Assembly: GCA_963771305.1 (NCBI GenBank)
Contig: CAVYTS010000012.1
Location: forward strand, 372,001-436,000
DNA: 64,000 nt
Direction of reading: 5' to 3'
DNA from: CAJCIT01 sp963771305
Lineage (GTDB): Bacteria > Acidobacteriota > Terriglobia > Bryobacterales > Bryobacteraceae
A program made the translations under genes and the position numbers. The notes below the pieces were generated by a model. That model worked only from the letters and a program-made list of their open reading frames with translations, was not told the origin of the DNA and searched no databases. Positions 8,306 to 17,225 of the stretch are shown here, one piece after another. The number at the start of each line of letters is the position of its first letter. Within the stretch, counting starts at the first letter, position 1.

Positions 8306-8683
8306 ATGTTAAGCGCATCAAAACTGACGGCATTTGTCGGCGTAAGCGATCCGGGTCGGGCGAAGAACTTTTATCGGGACGCACTGGGGCTGACGCTGGT
8401 CAGCGAGGAACTGCCATTCGCACTGGTGTTTGACGCCGAAGGAACCATGCTGCGCGTTACTGTTGTGCCACAGGTCGCTGCCGCACCTTACACGGTTCTA
8501 GGTTGGCGAGTAGTCGACATTGCGGAGACAGTAAAATCGCTCCAGCAGAGCGGTGTGCAATTCGAGCGATTCCCGGGACTGAATGACCAGCACGAGTTGA
8601 GCATCTGGACGGCTCCGGGTGGCGCCCAGATCGCATGGTTCAAGGATCCCGACGGAAACCTGCTAAGCATCGCCCAGCACTAG
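8306..8683 (+). CDS. VOC-family (glyoxalase/dioxygenase fold) protein
   Basis: At 125 aa this is a single vicinal-oxygen-chelate domain made of two beta-alpha-beta-beta-beta units. The N-terminal FVGVSDPGRAKNFYRDALGL and C-terminal AQIAWFKDPDGNLLSIAQ are diagnostic. The usual metal His and Glu positions are only partly evident, so it may be a lyase, isomerase, resistance or binding protein. It starts at ATG 8306, 30 bases after the oxygenase gene, and ends the plus-strand run. Confidence 0.85.
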   Translation: MLSASKLTAFVGVSDPGRAKNFYRDALGLTLVSEELPFALVFDAEGTMLRVTVVPQVAAAPYTVLGWRVVDIAETVKSLQQSGVQFERFPGLNDQHELSIWTAPGGAQIAWFKDPDGNLLSIAQH

Positions 8684-8796
8684 CCCTAAGAAAGTAAAGG
8701 GCCGCGCCCAGGGGCGCCGTCGTTTCACGAATCCAGGGCGAGCGTCATTACCGAAAGGCGCCACAAGACGCAAGAGCTAACGGCCCGTCTGGATCT

Positions 8797-9915
8797 CTAG
8801 CTGCCGTTCGCGCACACCGTCAGGCTGGCGCCCTGGAACGAAAACCAGTTGTTCACCGAGGTGCTCGGGTGTTCCCCGAAGTAGGGTAGCAGCGCCAAGT
8901 CCTGCAAGTGGTAGGTAAAGCCGTTCACGGTGTATGGGTAGTCGCCGTAGTTAACTGCCCCCTCCAGCGGATCGCCCACCTCGAGGACTCCACAGGGCGA
9001 GTTGTTGGTTCCGTAAGGATCATCTGCCCACTCGCCGACTTCGTGTGATAGCGCCGACACATCCTCGGAAAAGGCGCCGGCTTTGTCAACGTAAGTAAAG
9101 TGCATGTAAGCCTGAGCGCCAGCCGCGCTACCTTCCGCGCTGTGATAGCCGCCGATGCAGCAGCCCCCCGCCTGCGTCAAGTAAACGTCGTAGGTTAGTG
9201 CGATGGGCAGGGAGTCTGGCTGAATCTGGGCAAACGTACTGATAATCGTCTGTACCTGCGCGTCAAAGTAGTTGATGTCCACCGCTCCCACGGTGATACC
9301 GAACACGGACATGACTGTTCCATGTCTGGCTGGAACCGTGAGGGTTTGTTCCGGTAGAAGGGTCGGCTTCCCCAGCAATAGATGATAACTCGGAGCGGCC
9401 TGGACATGGCTCCAGAAGTTGGCTCGCTGGAACGCGTCAACATACTGTGTCTTACCGACGTTCACGCCACCCTGGATGTACGTCGTGGTCGAATCGAAGA
9501 CGGGCGAAAGAATCGTACTTCTGATGACGGTCTTTCCGTCCGATAGCACGCTGGTTGGGTTAAAAGTATATTGCGTTCCAGCGTGCGTGACGACCACCTT
9601 AATCGGGATTATGAAAACAGGAACCGTGGTTGAAGTATTCGTGGAAGGATGGGTACCCACCATGTTGTAGGTATAGTCCGTTCCTTTGTATAAAAAGGAC
9701 CCATTCCATGTCGGAAGCGCGGCCGATGGTAGCGCGACGTCGGCCCGCAGTCGCGGCGGGAGCACGGCGTACATTGGCTTTGGGTCGCCGATGACTTGCA
9801 TCTCAGGGGGGTCATCCTGCGCAAAGACTGTAGCGGCATGTGGACCACAAATGGCCCCGATCCAGAGAAGCAAGCATCCAAGATGTATTTTCAAAGTTTT
9901 GTCTTTTCTGCCCAC
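8797..9915 (-). CDS. Secreted protein of unknown function with zincin-like HEVGEW motif
   Basis: This is a roughly 370-aa secreted protein. A hydrophobic signal segment (HLGCLLLWIGAICG) is cleaved near FAQDDP, followed by a beta-rich region full of Thr, Tyr and Asn. Near residue 300 is VSALSHEVGEWADDPYG: His-Glu-x-x-Glu followed by Trp and Asp-Pro, resembling a variant zincin site (HExxE rather than HExxH). Cys pairs (GGCCIGG, SPCGV, VCANGS) suggest disulfides. GTG 9915 is chosen because it gives a normal signal-peptide N-region; a longer reading starts at GTG 9969 and a TTG at 9894 is also possible. I do not recognise a characterised homologue. Metalloprotease activity is inference. Confidence 0.65.
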   Translation of the reverse strand: MGRKDKTLKIHLGCLLLWIGAICGPHAATVFAQDDPPEMQVIGDPKPMYAVLPPRLRADVALPSAALPTWNGSFLYKGTDYTYNMVGTHPSTNTSTTVPVFIIPIKVVVTHAGTQYTFNPTSVLSDGKTVIRSTILSPVFDSTTTYIQGGVNVGKTQYVDAFQRANFWSHVQAAPSYHLLLGKPTLLPEQTLTVPARHGTVMSVFGITVGAVDINYFDAQVQTIISTFAQIQPDSLPIALTYDVYLTQAGGCCIGGYHSAEGSAAGAQAYMHFTYVDKAGAFSEDVSALSHEVGEWADDPYGTNNSPCGVLEVGDPLEGAVNYGDYPYTVNGFTYHLQDLALLPYFGEHPSTSVNNWFSFQGASLTVCANGS

Positions 9916-10019
9916 GAAATCATAGACCCGCGAGCAGAGGTAGTGTACCGTAGTTTGGCGGATGATCACAGGGCTTTGTTCCGATCAATGTCGCCGCCGG
10001 ATCGGGAAAGCCGGCACCC

Positions 10020-10562
10020 TTACTTCTTCGGAGGCTCTGCGCTCTGAGCTGTAGCAGCAGGACCGGTGGTGACGGGAGCACCGGCCGGAATACCGTTTGC
10101 GTAGGCTGGCGCGGACGAGAGGGCTGGCGTGGGTTTTTTCACCTCAGTGCCAATGGGCTTTCCGTCGATGGCCGTGGCGACTGCCATGTTGGGCGGCGGC
10201 ATGCTTCCGGCAGGTGGGTTCGTGGTGACGATCGGGTTGCGGCTGCCTTCATCTAGGAAAGTGAACAAGAACAAGAGGCTCAAAAACAGGAAGGCTGCGC
10301 AGAAAATAATCGCATTGATCGGCTTATCGCGGAGCAGATGCATGAAAATGAGGCCCACCAGGAACGCCTTGATGGTGGCCACTGTTACTGCGACGACAAT
10401 GTTGCCGCCGCCGAAGTCGATATAGGAAACACCGACCGTGATTACGGTCAGCGTCAGAAGTGCCATTAGCGTAAGAACGTAGGTGCGCGGCGCTTTGGCA
10501 TCGTGATCGTCGTGGCTTGACGCGTGGGTTTGTTCGGCTAGTATTGCGGTGTCTTCGGTCAT
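10020..10562 (-). CDS. caa3 oxidase subunit IV (prokaryotic COX4 type)
   Basis: This 180-aa protein has a His/Asp-rich N-terminus (SSHDDHDAKAP), then three transmembrane helices: YVLTLMALLTLTVITVG, an IVVAVTVATIKAFLVGLIFM segment, and AIIFCAAFLFLSLLFLFTF. This matches the small subunit IV of bacterial haem-copper oxidases. A Pro/Ala-rich tail of about 70 residues follows and is probably periplasmic. It is the last gene of the ACIII-caa3 operon, 29 bases after subunit III. The subunit stabilises the oxidase core. Confidence 0.88.
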   Translation of the reverse strand: MTEDTAILAEQTHASSHDDHDAKAPRTYVLTLMALLTLTVITVGVSYIDFGGGNIVVAVTVATIKAFLVGLIFMHLLRDKPINAIIFCAAFLFLSLLFLFTFLDEGSRNPIVTTNPPAGSMPPPNMAVATAIDGKPIGTEVKKPTPALSSAPAYANGIPAGAPVTTGPAATAQSAEPPKK

Positions 10563-10591
10563 GAAAAAGTCCTTCGTCTATATGCCCGGCG

Positions 10592-11284
10592 CTATTTGAT
10601 CAGGTAAAGCAACGGGAAGAGATAAATCCAGATCAGATCGACCAAGTGCCAGTAAAGACCGACCAGATCAACCGGAGTGTAGTAGTTGCTGGTGAACTCG
10701 CCTCGACTAGAACGCACGGTGATCCAAATCAATATGAAAACGCCGACCAGAATGTGGAAGCCATGAAGCCCCGTCATCATGAAGTAGAAACTGAAGAAGA
10801 TGAATTGATGGCCGGTGGGGTCTTCTTTGTAAGTGAAGTAATGACCCGGCAAGAGACCGTGCTCGAACTTAGCGGAATACTCAAAATATTTCACGACCAA
10901 GAAGATGCAGGCGCAAGTAATCGTCGCGATAAGATACCGGACCAACTCTTTCTTCTTGTCTGTGCGCGCTTTATGAACGGCCATCACCATGGTGAAGCTA
11001 CTCACCAGCAGCACCACGGTATTTAACGAGCCGAGCGGCTTACTCAGGTGTTCGTGAGCGAGGAGAAAGGCCTCGGGAAATCGGGACTGCATTAAGGTAA
11101 ATCCGGCAAATAGGCCGCCGAACATCAGGATTTCCGTAGCCAGAAAAAGCCACATACCGATCTTGCTGGTATCGAACTGTTGCTCCTTCGTAGCGAAGTG
11201 ATGCTGGAGCGTGGGATCGTGATGATCGTGCGCGGCTACCGCGTGCGGATCGTGCCCCTCGATTGGTTGAGATAGTGAGCTCAT
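10592..11284 (-). CDS. ctaE: Cytochrome c oxidase subunit III
   Basis: This 230-aa subunit III has a His-rich leader (EGHDPHAVAAHDHHD), then helices with WLFLATEILMFGGLFAGF, the core GLHGFHILVGVFILIWI segment, and YWHLVDLIWIYLFPLLYLI at the C-terminus. These are the conserved family blocks, including the Glu of the TEILMF helix. It has no redox centre and supports proton uptake and stability of subunit I. It lies 14 bases after ctaD in the respiratory operon. Confidence 0.96.
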   Translation of the reverse strand: MSSLSQPIEGHDPHAVAAHDHHDPTLQHHFATKEQQFDTSKIGMWLFLATEILMFGGLFAGFTLMQSRFPEAFLLAHEHLSKPLGSLNTVVLLVSSFTMVMAVHKARTDKKKELVRYLIATITCACIFLVVKYFEYSAKFEHGLLPGHYFTYKEDPTGHQFIFFSFYFMMTGLHGFHILVGVFILIWITVRSSRGEFTSNYYTPVDLVGLYWHLVDLIWIYLFPLLYLIK

Positions 11285-11298
11285 TCGGTGAGTAGTCC

Positions 11299-12945
11299 CT
11301 AGTGTTTGGTAACCGGCGAAAAATCGTACGGGCCGTGCGTTGCGACGGGTTGTCCCTCAAAGTTGAACGGAATCGGCGGCGAATCAGCTAGCCACTCCAT
11401 GGTCTTGCCACCCCAAGGATTCTTCGGTGCATCGGCGGGCTTTCGGAGAGAAGCAAGCAAGTAGAAGAGCGTCAGGAAAAGGCCGGATGCCAGAATCCAG
11501 GAGCCAACCGTGGAGAATGCATGCATCGGTTGGTACTGGTCCAGATAGTTGTAATACCGGCGCGGCATGCCTTGGCCGCCCATGATGAACTGCGGGAAGA
11601 AGGTCGCATTAAAGCCGATAAATACAATCACGGCGCCAATTTGACCGAGCCGCTCGTTGTACATCCGGCCCGTCATCTTCGGCCACCAGTAATGAAGGCC
11701 GCCGAGGAAGGCAATCACCGTGCCGCCCATCATGACGTAGTGGAAGTGGGCCACAACAAAGTAAGTGTCCGTGAGATGGACGTCGGTGGACAGTGCGCCA
11801 AGGAAGATGCCCGTCAAGCCGCCGATTCCGAAAAGCAGCAGGAAGGCGATGGCGTACAACATCGGCGTCTCGAGCGAGATGGAGCCACGCCACATGGTAG
11901 CCAGCCAGTTAAACACCTTGATGCCGGAAGGAATGGCGACAAGGAAGGTTAGGGCTGAAAACACCACTACGGCCAACTGCGATTCACCGGCGACGAACAT
12001 GTGGTGACCCCAAACCAGGAAGCCGATCAGCGCGATGGCCACGCTCGAGAAAGCGATCATGCGATAACCGAAAATCGTCTTGCGCGAGAATACGGGGATG
12101 ATTTCGCTGATGATGGCCATGCCGGGCAGAATCATGATGTACACGGCCGGATGAGAGTAAAACCAGAAAAAGTGTTGGAAGAGGACCGGATCGCCGCCGA
12201 GGCGAGCGTCGAAGATACCGATGTTGAACACGCGTTCCATCAACATGAGGACCAGCGTGATCGCCAAAACGGGGGTTGCGAGAACCTGAATCAGAGCGGT
12301 GGAATAAATGCCCCAGCAAAACAGCGGCATGTCGAACCAGCCCATGCCTGGGGCACGAAGCTTGTGAATGGTGGCGATGAAGTTGATGCCGGTGAAGATG
12401 GACGAGAAGCCAAGGACGAAAACGGCCATGGTCATGAGCCCAACCGGACCATCGGTGGTGGTGCTGTAAGGCGTGTAGAACGTCCAGCCGGTGTCGACGC
12501 CGCCCAGTACCAGCGCGCTGAGGGCCATCACCGCACCCGTCACATAAATGTAATAGCTGAATAAGTTCAGGCGGGGAAAGGCGACGTCTTTTGCGCCCAA
12601 CATAAGCGGCAGGACAAAATTGCCCATCGCGGCCGGAATGGACGGAATGATGAAGAGGAAGACCATGATGGCGCCATGTAAGGTAAACGCCTTGTTGTAC
12701 GTTTCGGCGCTCATCAGAACATGCCCGAAAATGACGTGCTTCGGGTTAAGCAGAGAGAGGCGGACCAGCAGCGCGAAAATACCGCCCAGGAAGAACGCAA
12801 ACGAGATGGAAGCCAGGTACATGATGCCGAGCCGTTTGTGGTCAACGGTGGTGAGCCAGCTCTTGAGTCCCTTCGGCTCTACTAAGTAGCTGGCATGGTG
12901 GGACTCGGTCCCGTGCGCGCTAGGTGCTGAAATTACGTCTGCCAT
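11299..12945 (-). CDS. ctaD: Cytochrome c oxidase subunit I, A2-type haem-copper oxidase
   Basis: The 548-aa catalytic subunit has about 12 helices. Haem ligands are visible in LHGAIMVFLF and HFHYVMMGG, and CuB ligands in YSHPAVYIM and WGHHMFVAG. Helix VI reads YSHPAVY instead of GHPEVY: the D-channel Glu is absent and a Tyr-Ser pair stands in its place, the mark of type A2 enzymes such as Rhodothermus caa3. The helix VI His-Tyr pair is intact. It reduces oxygen to water and pumps protons. It lies between subunits II and III in the operon and accepts electrons from the cytochrome c domain of subunit II. Confidence 0.97.
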   Translation of the reverse strand: MADVISAPSAHGTESHHASYLVEPKGLKSWLTTVDHKRLGIMYLASISFAFFLGGIFALLVRLSLLNPKHVIFGHVLMSAETYNKAFTLHGAIMVFLFIIPSIPAAMGNFVLPLMLGAKDVAFPRLNLFSYYIYVTGAVMALSALVLGGVDTGWTFYTPYSTTTDGPVGLMTMAVFVLGFSSIFTGINFIATIHKLRAPGMGWFDMPLFCWGIYSTALIQVLATPVLAITLVLMLMERVFNIGIFDARLGGDPVLFQHFFWFYSHPAVYIMILPGMAIISEIIPVFSRKTIFGYRMIAFSSVAIALIGFLVWGHHMFVAGESQLAVVVFSALTFLVAIPSGIKVFNWLATMWRGSISLETPMLYAIAFLLLFGIGGLTGIFLGALSTDVHLTDTYFVVAHFHYVMMGGTVIAFLGGLHYWWPKMTGRMYNERLGQIGAVIVFIGFNATFFPQFIMGGQGMPRRYYNYLDQYQPMHAFSTVGSWILASGLFLTLFYLLASLRKPADAPKNPWGGKTMEWLADSPPIPFNFEGQPVATHGPYDFSPVTKH

Positions 12946-12957
12946 GGTTAACCTTTT

Positions 12958-13893
12958 CTACTTTAGCGTCTTGATATACGCAACTAATGCATTTACTTCG
13001 CGGTCACGAAGTAAACCCTGGAACACCGGCATGACGTTGTCATACCCTTTAACAACCTTCGCGCCGGGCACGAGAATTGATTCGCGGATGTAGTTCTCAT
13101 CGGCCATCACGCTAGTGCCATCCGATAGCTGCTGCGAGGACCCATACACGCCCTTCCAACTGGGCCCCGTACCCCGCGTGCCGTCGATGGAGTGGCAGGT
13201 AGCGCACCCCTTTGTCTGATAGAGCAGCGCGCCCATTTGGGGGAGTGGCATATTCGGATCTACGCCCCCTGTTTCCAGCCACTTGTCATATTCCTTCGGG
13301 GTGTCGACGTAAATCGTCGCAGCCATGTCGGAGTGACCTTTTCCGCAGTATTCCGCGCACTCCACGTGATGTTTGCCTGGAACGGTGGGCGTGAACCAGA
13401 CTTCCGTGTAGCGATTCGGCAGAATGTCGTGCTTCACGCGCATGTCAGGCACGAAGAAGTCATGGATAACGTCCTGCGAGGACATGATGAACTTAACTGG
13501 TTTTCCCAGGGGGATATGCAGCTCGTTGATGGCACGGTTTCCGTCCGGATATTCAAACGTCCAATTCCACTTCTGCGCAGTGACCTGAATTTCGGTAGCA
13601 TCACCGGGAGGAGTGGACGCTGCGAGATAGCCTTTGAAGCCCCAGAAAAAAATCATAATCACCAGGAACAGTGGAATGATGGTCCAGGTGATCTCCAAAG
13701 TCGTGTTGTGGGTGGTGTGGGGCGTGACATCGCCGGGCTTGTGACGCCAACGGATCGCGGAATAAATCGCCAACCCGGCAATCAATAAGAAGAAAAATAG
13801 ACTGAGCCAGATCAGGAACATGTACAGATCGTCAACCTGCGACGCAAATGCTGACCCTTGAGGCGGAAGAACGAGTGATCTAAGCCATTCCAT
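12958..13893 (-). CDS. ctaC: Cytochrome c oxidase subunit II with fused C-terminal cytochrome c
   Basis: This 311-aa caa3-type subunit II has two N-terminal helices (FLIWLSLFFFLLIAGLAIY; a second around residue 80), then a cupredoxin domain with the CuA site HHVECAEYCGKGHSDM. A C-terminal cytochrome c follows with haem motif GCATCHSIDG and a candidate Met ligand in NVMPVFQGLL. It takes electrons from ACIII or a soluble cytochrome c and passes them to subunit I. The fused haem domain makes this a caa3, not aa3, enzyme. It follows the SCO gene and precedes ctaD by 12 bases. Confidence 0.96.
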   Translation of the reverse strand: MEWLRSLVLPPQGSAFASQVDDLYMFLIWLSLFFFLLIAGLAIYSAIRWRHKPGDVTPHTTHNTTLEITWTIIPLFLVIMIFFWGFKGYLAASTPPGDATEIQVTAQKWNWTFEYPDGNRAINELHIPLGKPVKFIMSSQDVIHDFFVPDMRVKHDILPNRYTEVWFTPTVPGKHHVECAEYCGKGHSDMAATIYVDTPKEYDKWLETGGVDPNMPLPQMGALLYQTKGCATCHSIDGTRGTGPSWKGVYGSSQQLSDGTSVMADENYIRESILVPGAKVVKGYDNVMPVFQGLLRDREVNALVAYIKTLK

Positions 13894-14021
13894 GTTGATA
13901 TTGCTCTCTCATCAAAGCGCCGCGCGGCACAACTTCCCCGGCACGCGCTGAACCCATAACCCACACAAACCGTAGATAGCGAAACTCAAAACCATCGCCG
14001 CGGTGCGATCCCATTCGCCAG

Positions 14022-14867
14022 CTAATGCGACAGCAACAGCCGGGCGCGTTGGCGCTCCGCCCGCAGCATCCGCCGCACAAAAAAGAACATCAAGAGCACG
14101 CACACAATCCCGCCAGCGCGCATAGCGTTCGTGGCAAACAAGGTATAAGAGCGCGCCTTGGGATCGTAATGAAAGCAGTAGAGCAGCAGCCGATCCACGC
14201 TGAAGGCGAATTTATCGTTGCTCGCCTCGGTTAAGGCCAGCCGCACGTCTCGAGATTTGAACTTAATACCGTACAGATAACGCGAGATAACCCCTGCCGG
14301 AGTGAGGATGAAGATTACCGCGGCATGGGCAAACTGCTGACTCGGCTCATCCCAGCGATAATGGTCGCCCAGTTGCTCCGCGAGCTTCTTGGCGTTACCG
14401 TGATAATCGGTCATAAAGTGCCAGCCCGGCGCCGGTCTGTCGTAACTGGTCAGGTACACAGCTTTCTTCTTCACAGCCAAGTCGAACGTCTCGCTCGGAT
14501 TGATGCTGATGGTCACGACGTTGAACTGTTCGCCCGGCGTCCATGGGATCTGCCGTAACATCTCAACCTGTCCGTTCAACACCAGGTTGCACAACATCGG
14601 ACAGGTGTAATACACCAGGTTCAGGATTACCGGTTTGCCCTTGTCAAAAAAGTTCGCCAGCGGTTCCGGATAACCTCTTTCATTCGTAAACTCAAGGTTG
14701 AGGTCAATCCTCTTTCCGACCTCTTCATCAACTCTCACCCCCTGCAATTCGTACGGGGTCGGCTGCTCCGCGAACACCGCGGAAGTGGTGATGCCACCCA
14801 GCAAGGCCGCCAAAGCGACCAAGCGAACGAATTTAGTTGCCCGCGGGAGAGTTACCGTTACTGCCAT
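14022..14867 (-). CDS. SCO1/SenC copper chaperone for CuA assembly
   Basis: This 281-aa protein has an N-terminal signal or anchor (LVALAALLGGITTSAVFA), a thioredoxin fold with the copper-binding YYTCPMLCNLVL (Cys-x3-Cys) and the third ligand His in QQFAHAAVIFI. It also has a C-terminal helix (GGIVCVLLMFFFVRRML) that anchors it on the periplasmic face. SCO proteins deliver copper to the CuA centre of subunit II, encoded next in the operon. Its start overlaps the end of the preceding gene by 35 bases; a downstream start would remove the signal sequence, so the overlap is probably real. Confidence 0.93.
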   Translation of the reverse strand: MAVTVTLPRATKFVRLVALAALLGGITTSAVFAEQPTPYELQGVRVDEEVGKRIDLNLEFTNERGYPEPLANFFDKGKPVILNLVYYTCPMLCNLVLNGQVEMLRQIPWTPGEQFNVVTISINPSETFDLAVKKKAVYLTSYDRPAPGWHFMTDYHGNAKKLAEQLGDHYRWDEPSQQFAHAAVIFILTPAGVISRYLYGIKFKSRDVRLALTEASNDKFAFSVDRLLLYCFHYDPKARSYTLFATNAMRAGGIVCVLLMFFFVRRMLRAERQRARLLLSH

Positions 14868-15333
14868 TCGTAGCTTTCACCGGAGCTGCTGCCGCCGGCG
14901 CGGGTTTACCAGTTACATCGCCGGGAGCGCTGCCGCCTGACGTCGGGCTCTTCACCGGATACTCTTTCTGCTCGTATTTCAACCTTCCCTCGGCCGATTC
15001 CTTCGCGATTAATTCCATCGCACGCCGAATAGGAATCCGGACGACGCCTTTGTCTTTATCCACGACCTTATAGGAGTTCAGGGCCTCATCTTCGTTGTTG
15101 CGAAGGTTCTTCAAGTCCTCTGCCACGGCCTGACCGACCTTTTCCTCGTACTGCTGCTTGGTGTAGTCGAAGTAGGCGCGAACTCCAAGAATCACGGCGA
15201 TCAACGCTAGAAAGGTGGAGAGCGACAGTCCCGCGATCAGGCCAGCCGGCGGCTCCTGCCTGTCGTAACCGGTTTCCACCTGGATCTCTTCCTGGATTGG
15301 AACTTCAGGTTCTATGTGCTCGTTTGGGTCCAT
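14833..15333 (-). CDS. Single-TM protein of unknown function inside the ACIII-caa3 operon
   Basis: This 166-aa protein has an acidic N-terminus (HIEPEVPIQEEIQVETGYD), one transmembrane helix (LIAGLSLSTFLALIAVILGV), a charged periplasmic helical region (YTKQQYEEKVGQAVAEDLKN), a VVRIPIRRAMELIAKES segment and an Ala/Pro/Asn-rich tail. VRIPIxxAM resembles short segments seen in small periplasmic proteins of oxidase operons, but I do not recognise the family. Its place between actF and SCO suggests an assembly factor or a small supercomplex subunit; this is inference from context only. Confidence 0.85.
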   Translation of the reverse strand: MDPNEHIEPEVPIQEEIQVETGYDRQEPPAGLIAGLSLSTFLALIAVILGVRAYFDYTKQQYEEKVGQAVAEDLKNLRNNEDEALNSYKVVDKDKGVVRIPIRRAMELIAKESAEGRLKYEQKEYPVKSPTSGGSAPGDVTGKPAPAAAAPVKATNGSNGNSPAGN

Positions 15334-15356
15334 AGCTCTACCTATCGAATTGCCAC

Positions 15357-16556
15357 CTACATATTCTTAAAGGCCAGCGAACGCTCTAAGCGGACATCAC
15401 CGACCGGGATCATTGCTGTTTTGCGCAGACGCAGCCAGAAGCCAAAGGCGAAGGTGCCTCCAACCGCGAGCAGCGTCGTCAAATCGAGCCAGTGGGGGGC
15501 GATGCCCTGCGGGTGGAGCACCGGCATCACCATCCAGTACACATCCACGTAGCAAATGAACACGAGCCAGGTCGCCGCCAGTGTCAGGATCGGCAGGCTT
15601 CGCTTCGCACCACGCGCCAGCAGCAGAAAGAACGGAAAAATGAAATGGCCGAACACCAGCAGCAGACTGATATAAAGCCAGCTGCCCTGCATCCGGTTAT
15701 AGAAAAAGATGGTCTCTTCCGGCAGGTTGGCATACCAGATCAGCATGTACTGGCTGAACGCGATGTAGGTCCAAAACACGGTCAGAGCGAACATCCACTT
15801 GCCCAGATCGTGCAAGTGCTCCACCGTGATCGTGTTCGTCAGATAGCCGTTTTTGCGAAGGCCAATTGAAATCAGCGTCATGGCCGACATGAAGGCCAGC
15901 GCACCACCGGCCAGGCAGTACACGCCCCACATCGTGGAGTACCAGTGCGGCTGCAGAGACATAATCCAGTCATCGGCAGCCAAGGATACGGTGAGAAACA
16001 AAAGCAGTAAGCCAGGGGCGCTCAAACTCTCGGCCTTGAGGATGTTGAGTACAGAGCCAGACCGATCCATGTCGATCGACCGCCTGTAGATGCGAAGGCT
16101 GAAGAAGCACCAGCTGGCGAAGTATGCGATCACGCGGGCGAAGAAGAAGGGGTAACCAAAGTACGTGGCGCGGCCTTCCATAATTTCGTCGGCCTTGACG
16201 ATGTTCGGATGCGACCACTGATAGAGATCACCGATGCCAAAGATGATCGGGATAAAAAGCAGAGCGGCCCAGACCATGCCAACGCTGATGTTTTCCATGA
16301 GACGCCGTACCGTTACGCTCCAAACCGAGCCGGTCAGATACTGGACCTTCACAAAGAAAAGTGAGCCGGCGGTGATGACTAAGAAGTAAAAGAACGCTGC
16401 CAAGTACGAGAAGAAGAACTGCTGCCGGTCTACAAACAATCCCGCGATGGAGAGGATCCAGCCCAATGCAGCCATGCCGACAAGGATGTTGCGACCCTTC
16501 TGCCATGCTGATTCCGGCAGGTAGTAGCTATCGTGATTTGCTTGCCCGTGTTCCAT
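15357..16556 (-). CDS. actF: Alternative complex III subunit ActF (membrane subunit, quinone-binding type)
   Basis: This 399-aa protein has about ten transmembrane helices and resembles ActF, the second NrfD/PsrC-like membrane subunit of ACIII. Conserved-looking segments include SLQPHWYSTMWGVYCLAG, SQYMLIWYANLPEETIFFY and a periplasm-facing YVDVYWMVMPVLHP. It contributes to quinol oxidation or proton transfer with ActC. It follows actE by 18 bases. Confidence 0.93.
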   Translation of the reverse strand: MEHGQANHDSYYLPESAWQKGRNILVGMAALGWILSIAGLFVDRQQFFFSYLAAFFYFLVITAGSLFFVKVQYLTGSVWSVTVRRLMENISVGMVWAALLFIPIIFGIGDLYQWSHPNIVKADEIMEGRATYFGYPFFFARVIAYFASWCFFSLRIYRRSIDMDRSGSVLNILKAESLSAPGLLLLFLTVSLAADDWIMSLQPHWYSTMWGVYCLAGGALAFMSAMTLISIGLRKNGYLTNTITVEHLHDLGKWMFALTVFWTYIAFSQYMLIWYANLPEETIFFYNRMQGSWLYISLLLVFGHFIFPFFLLLARGAKRSLPILTLAATWLVFICYVDVYWMVMPVLHPQGIAPHWLDLTTLLAVGGTFAFGFWLRLRKTAMIPVGDVRLERSLAFKNM

Positions 16557-16574
16557 TTTTATTCGGTCGCCATC

Positions 16575-17225
16575 CTAGTGAAGTTCGGACCTCAGGTCCT
16601 GCGGCACGTCTTCGATGGTTGCGTGCGAAGCCCGTTGGAGAGCACGAACGTACGCAATGATCGCCCAGCGGTCACTGGCCGTAATCTGGTAGCGATACGC
16701 CGGCATCGAACGGCGGCCATGCGAGATCACATCGAAAAAGTCGCCGTCGACGAATGCCATGACCCGATCGTCAACCAAGCTCGACGCAATCCAGGTTGCC
16801 GCCCTGACACCCACGATGCCTTTCCCGTTCGCCAGCCGGCCATGACATGGCTGACAGTAGGTGTTGAATCGCATTTGGCCCAGTTCCAGGACCGCCGGCG
16901 TTATCTTCAGTGGATTCGTCGTGATGTAGTTTCCGTTTGAGACTCCGCTGTAGAAGATTTCGTCGGAACCTTCGAACTGGCCGCGTGGAATCGTGCCAAC
17001 TATGGGACGGCGCTCGGATCGTCCATCCGCCCAGGACTGGAATTCTGCCGGCGACTGTGGCTGAAACTTCGGCTGCTGGCGCATGTCGTTAAAGATTTGG
17101 ATCTGGGGTTCACGCGAGGTTGAACCTGCGCAAGACGTGACAGAAAGCACGCCGGCCAGCAACAGCGTCCCCGCGGCGCAGCGCAGCAATATTTGCCCAC
17201 CGTTTTTGATATCTGGACGAATCAT
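16575..17225 (-). CDS. actE: Alternative complex III subunit ActE (monohaem cytochrome c lipoprotein)
   Basis: This 216-aa lipoprotein has an N-terminal hydrophobic segment ending in a lipobox (GVLSVTSCAG). ActE-typical blocks follow: MRQQPKFQPQSPAEFQSWAD and RPIVGTIPRGQ. One c-type haem site is present, YCQPCHGRLANGKG, with the distal ligand probably Met in RRSMPAYRYQI. It carries electrons from ActA/ActB toward the oxidase. The start overlaps the actD stop by one base. Confidence 0.94.
   Translation of the reverse strand: MIRPDIKNGGQILLRCAAGTLLLAGVLSVTSCAGSTSREPQIQIFNDMRQQPKFQPQSPAEFQSWADGRSERRPIVGTIPRGQFEGSDEIFYSGVSNGNYITTNPLKITPAVLELGQMRFNTYCQPCHGRLANGKGIVGVRAATWIASSLVDDRVMAFVDGDFFDVISHGRRSMPAYRYQITASDRWAIIAYVRALQRASHATIEDVPQDLRSELH

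Noticed and set aside
12001..12564. Plus-strand ORF of 187 aa opposite ctaD
   Set aside because: Highly charged antisense product of a conserved membrane protein gene; an expected artefact.
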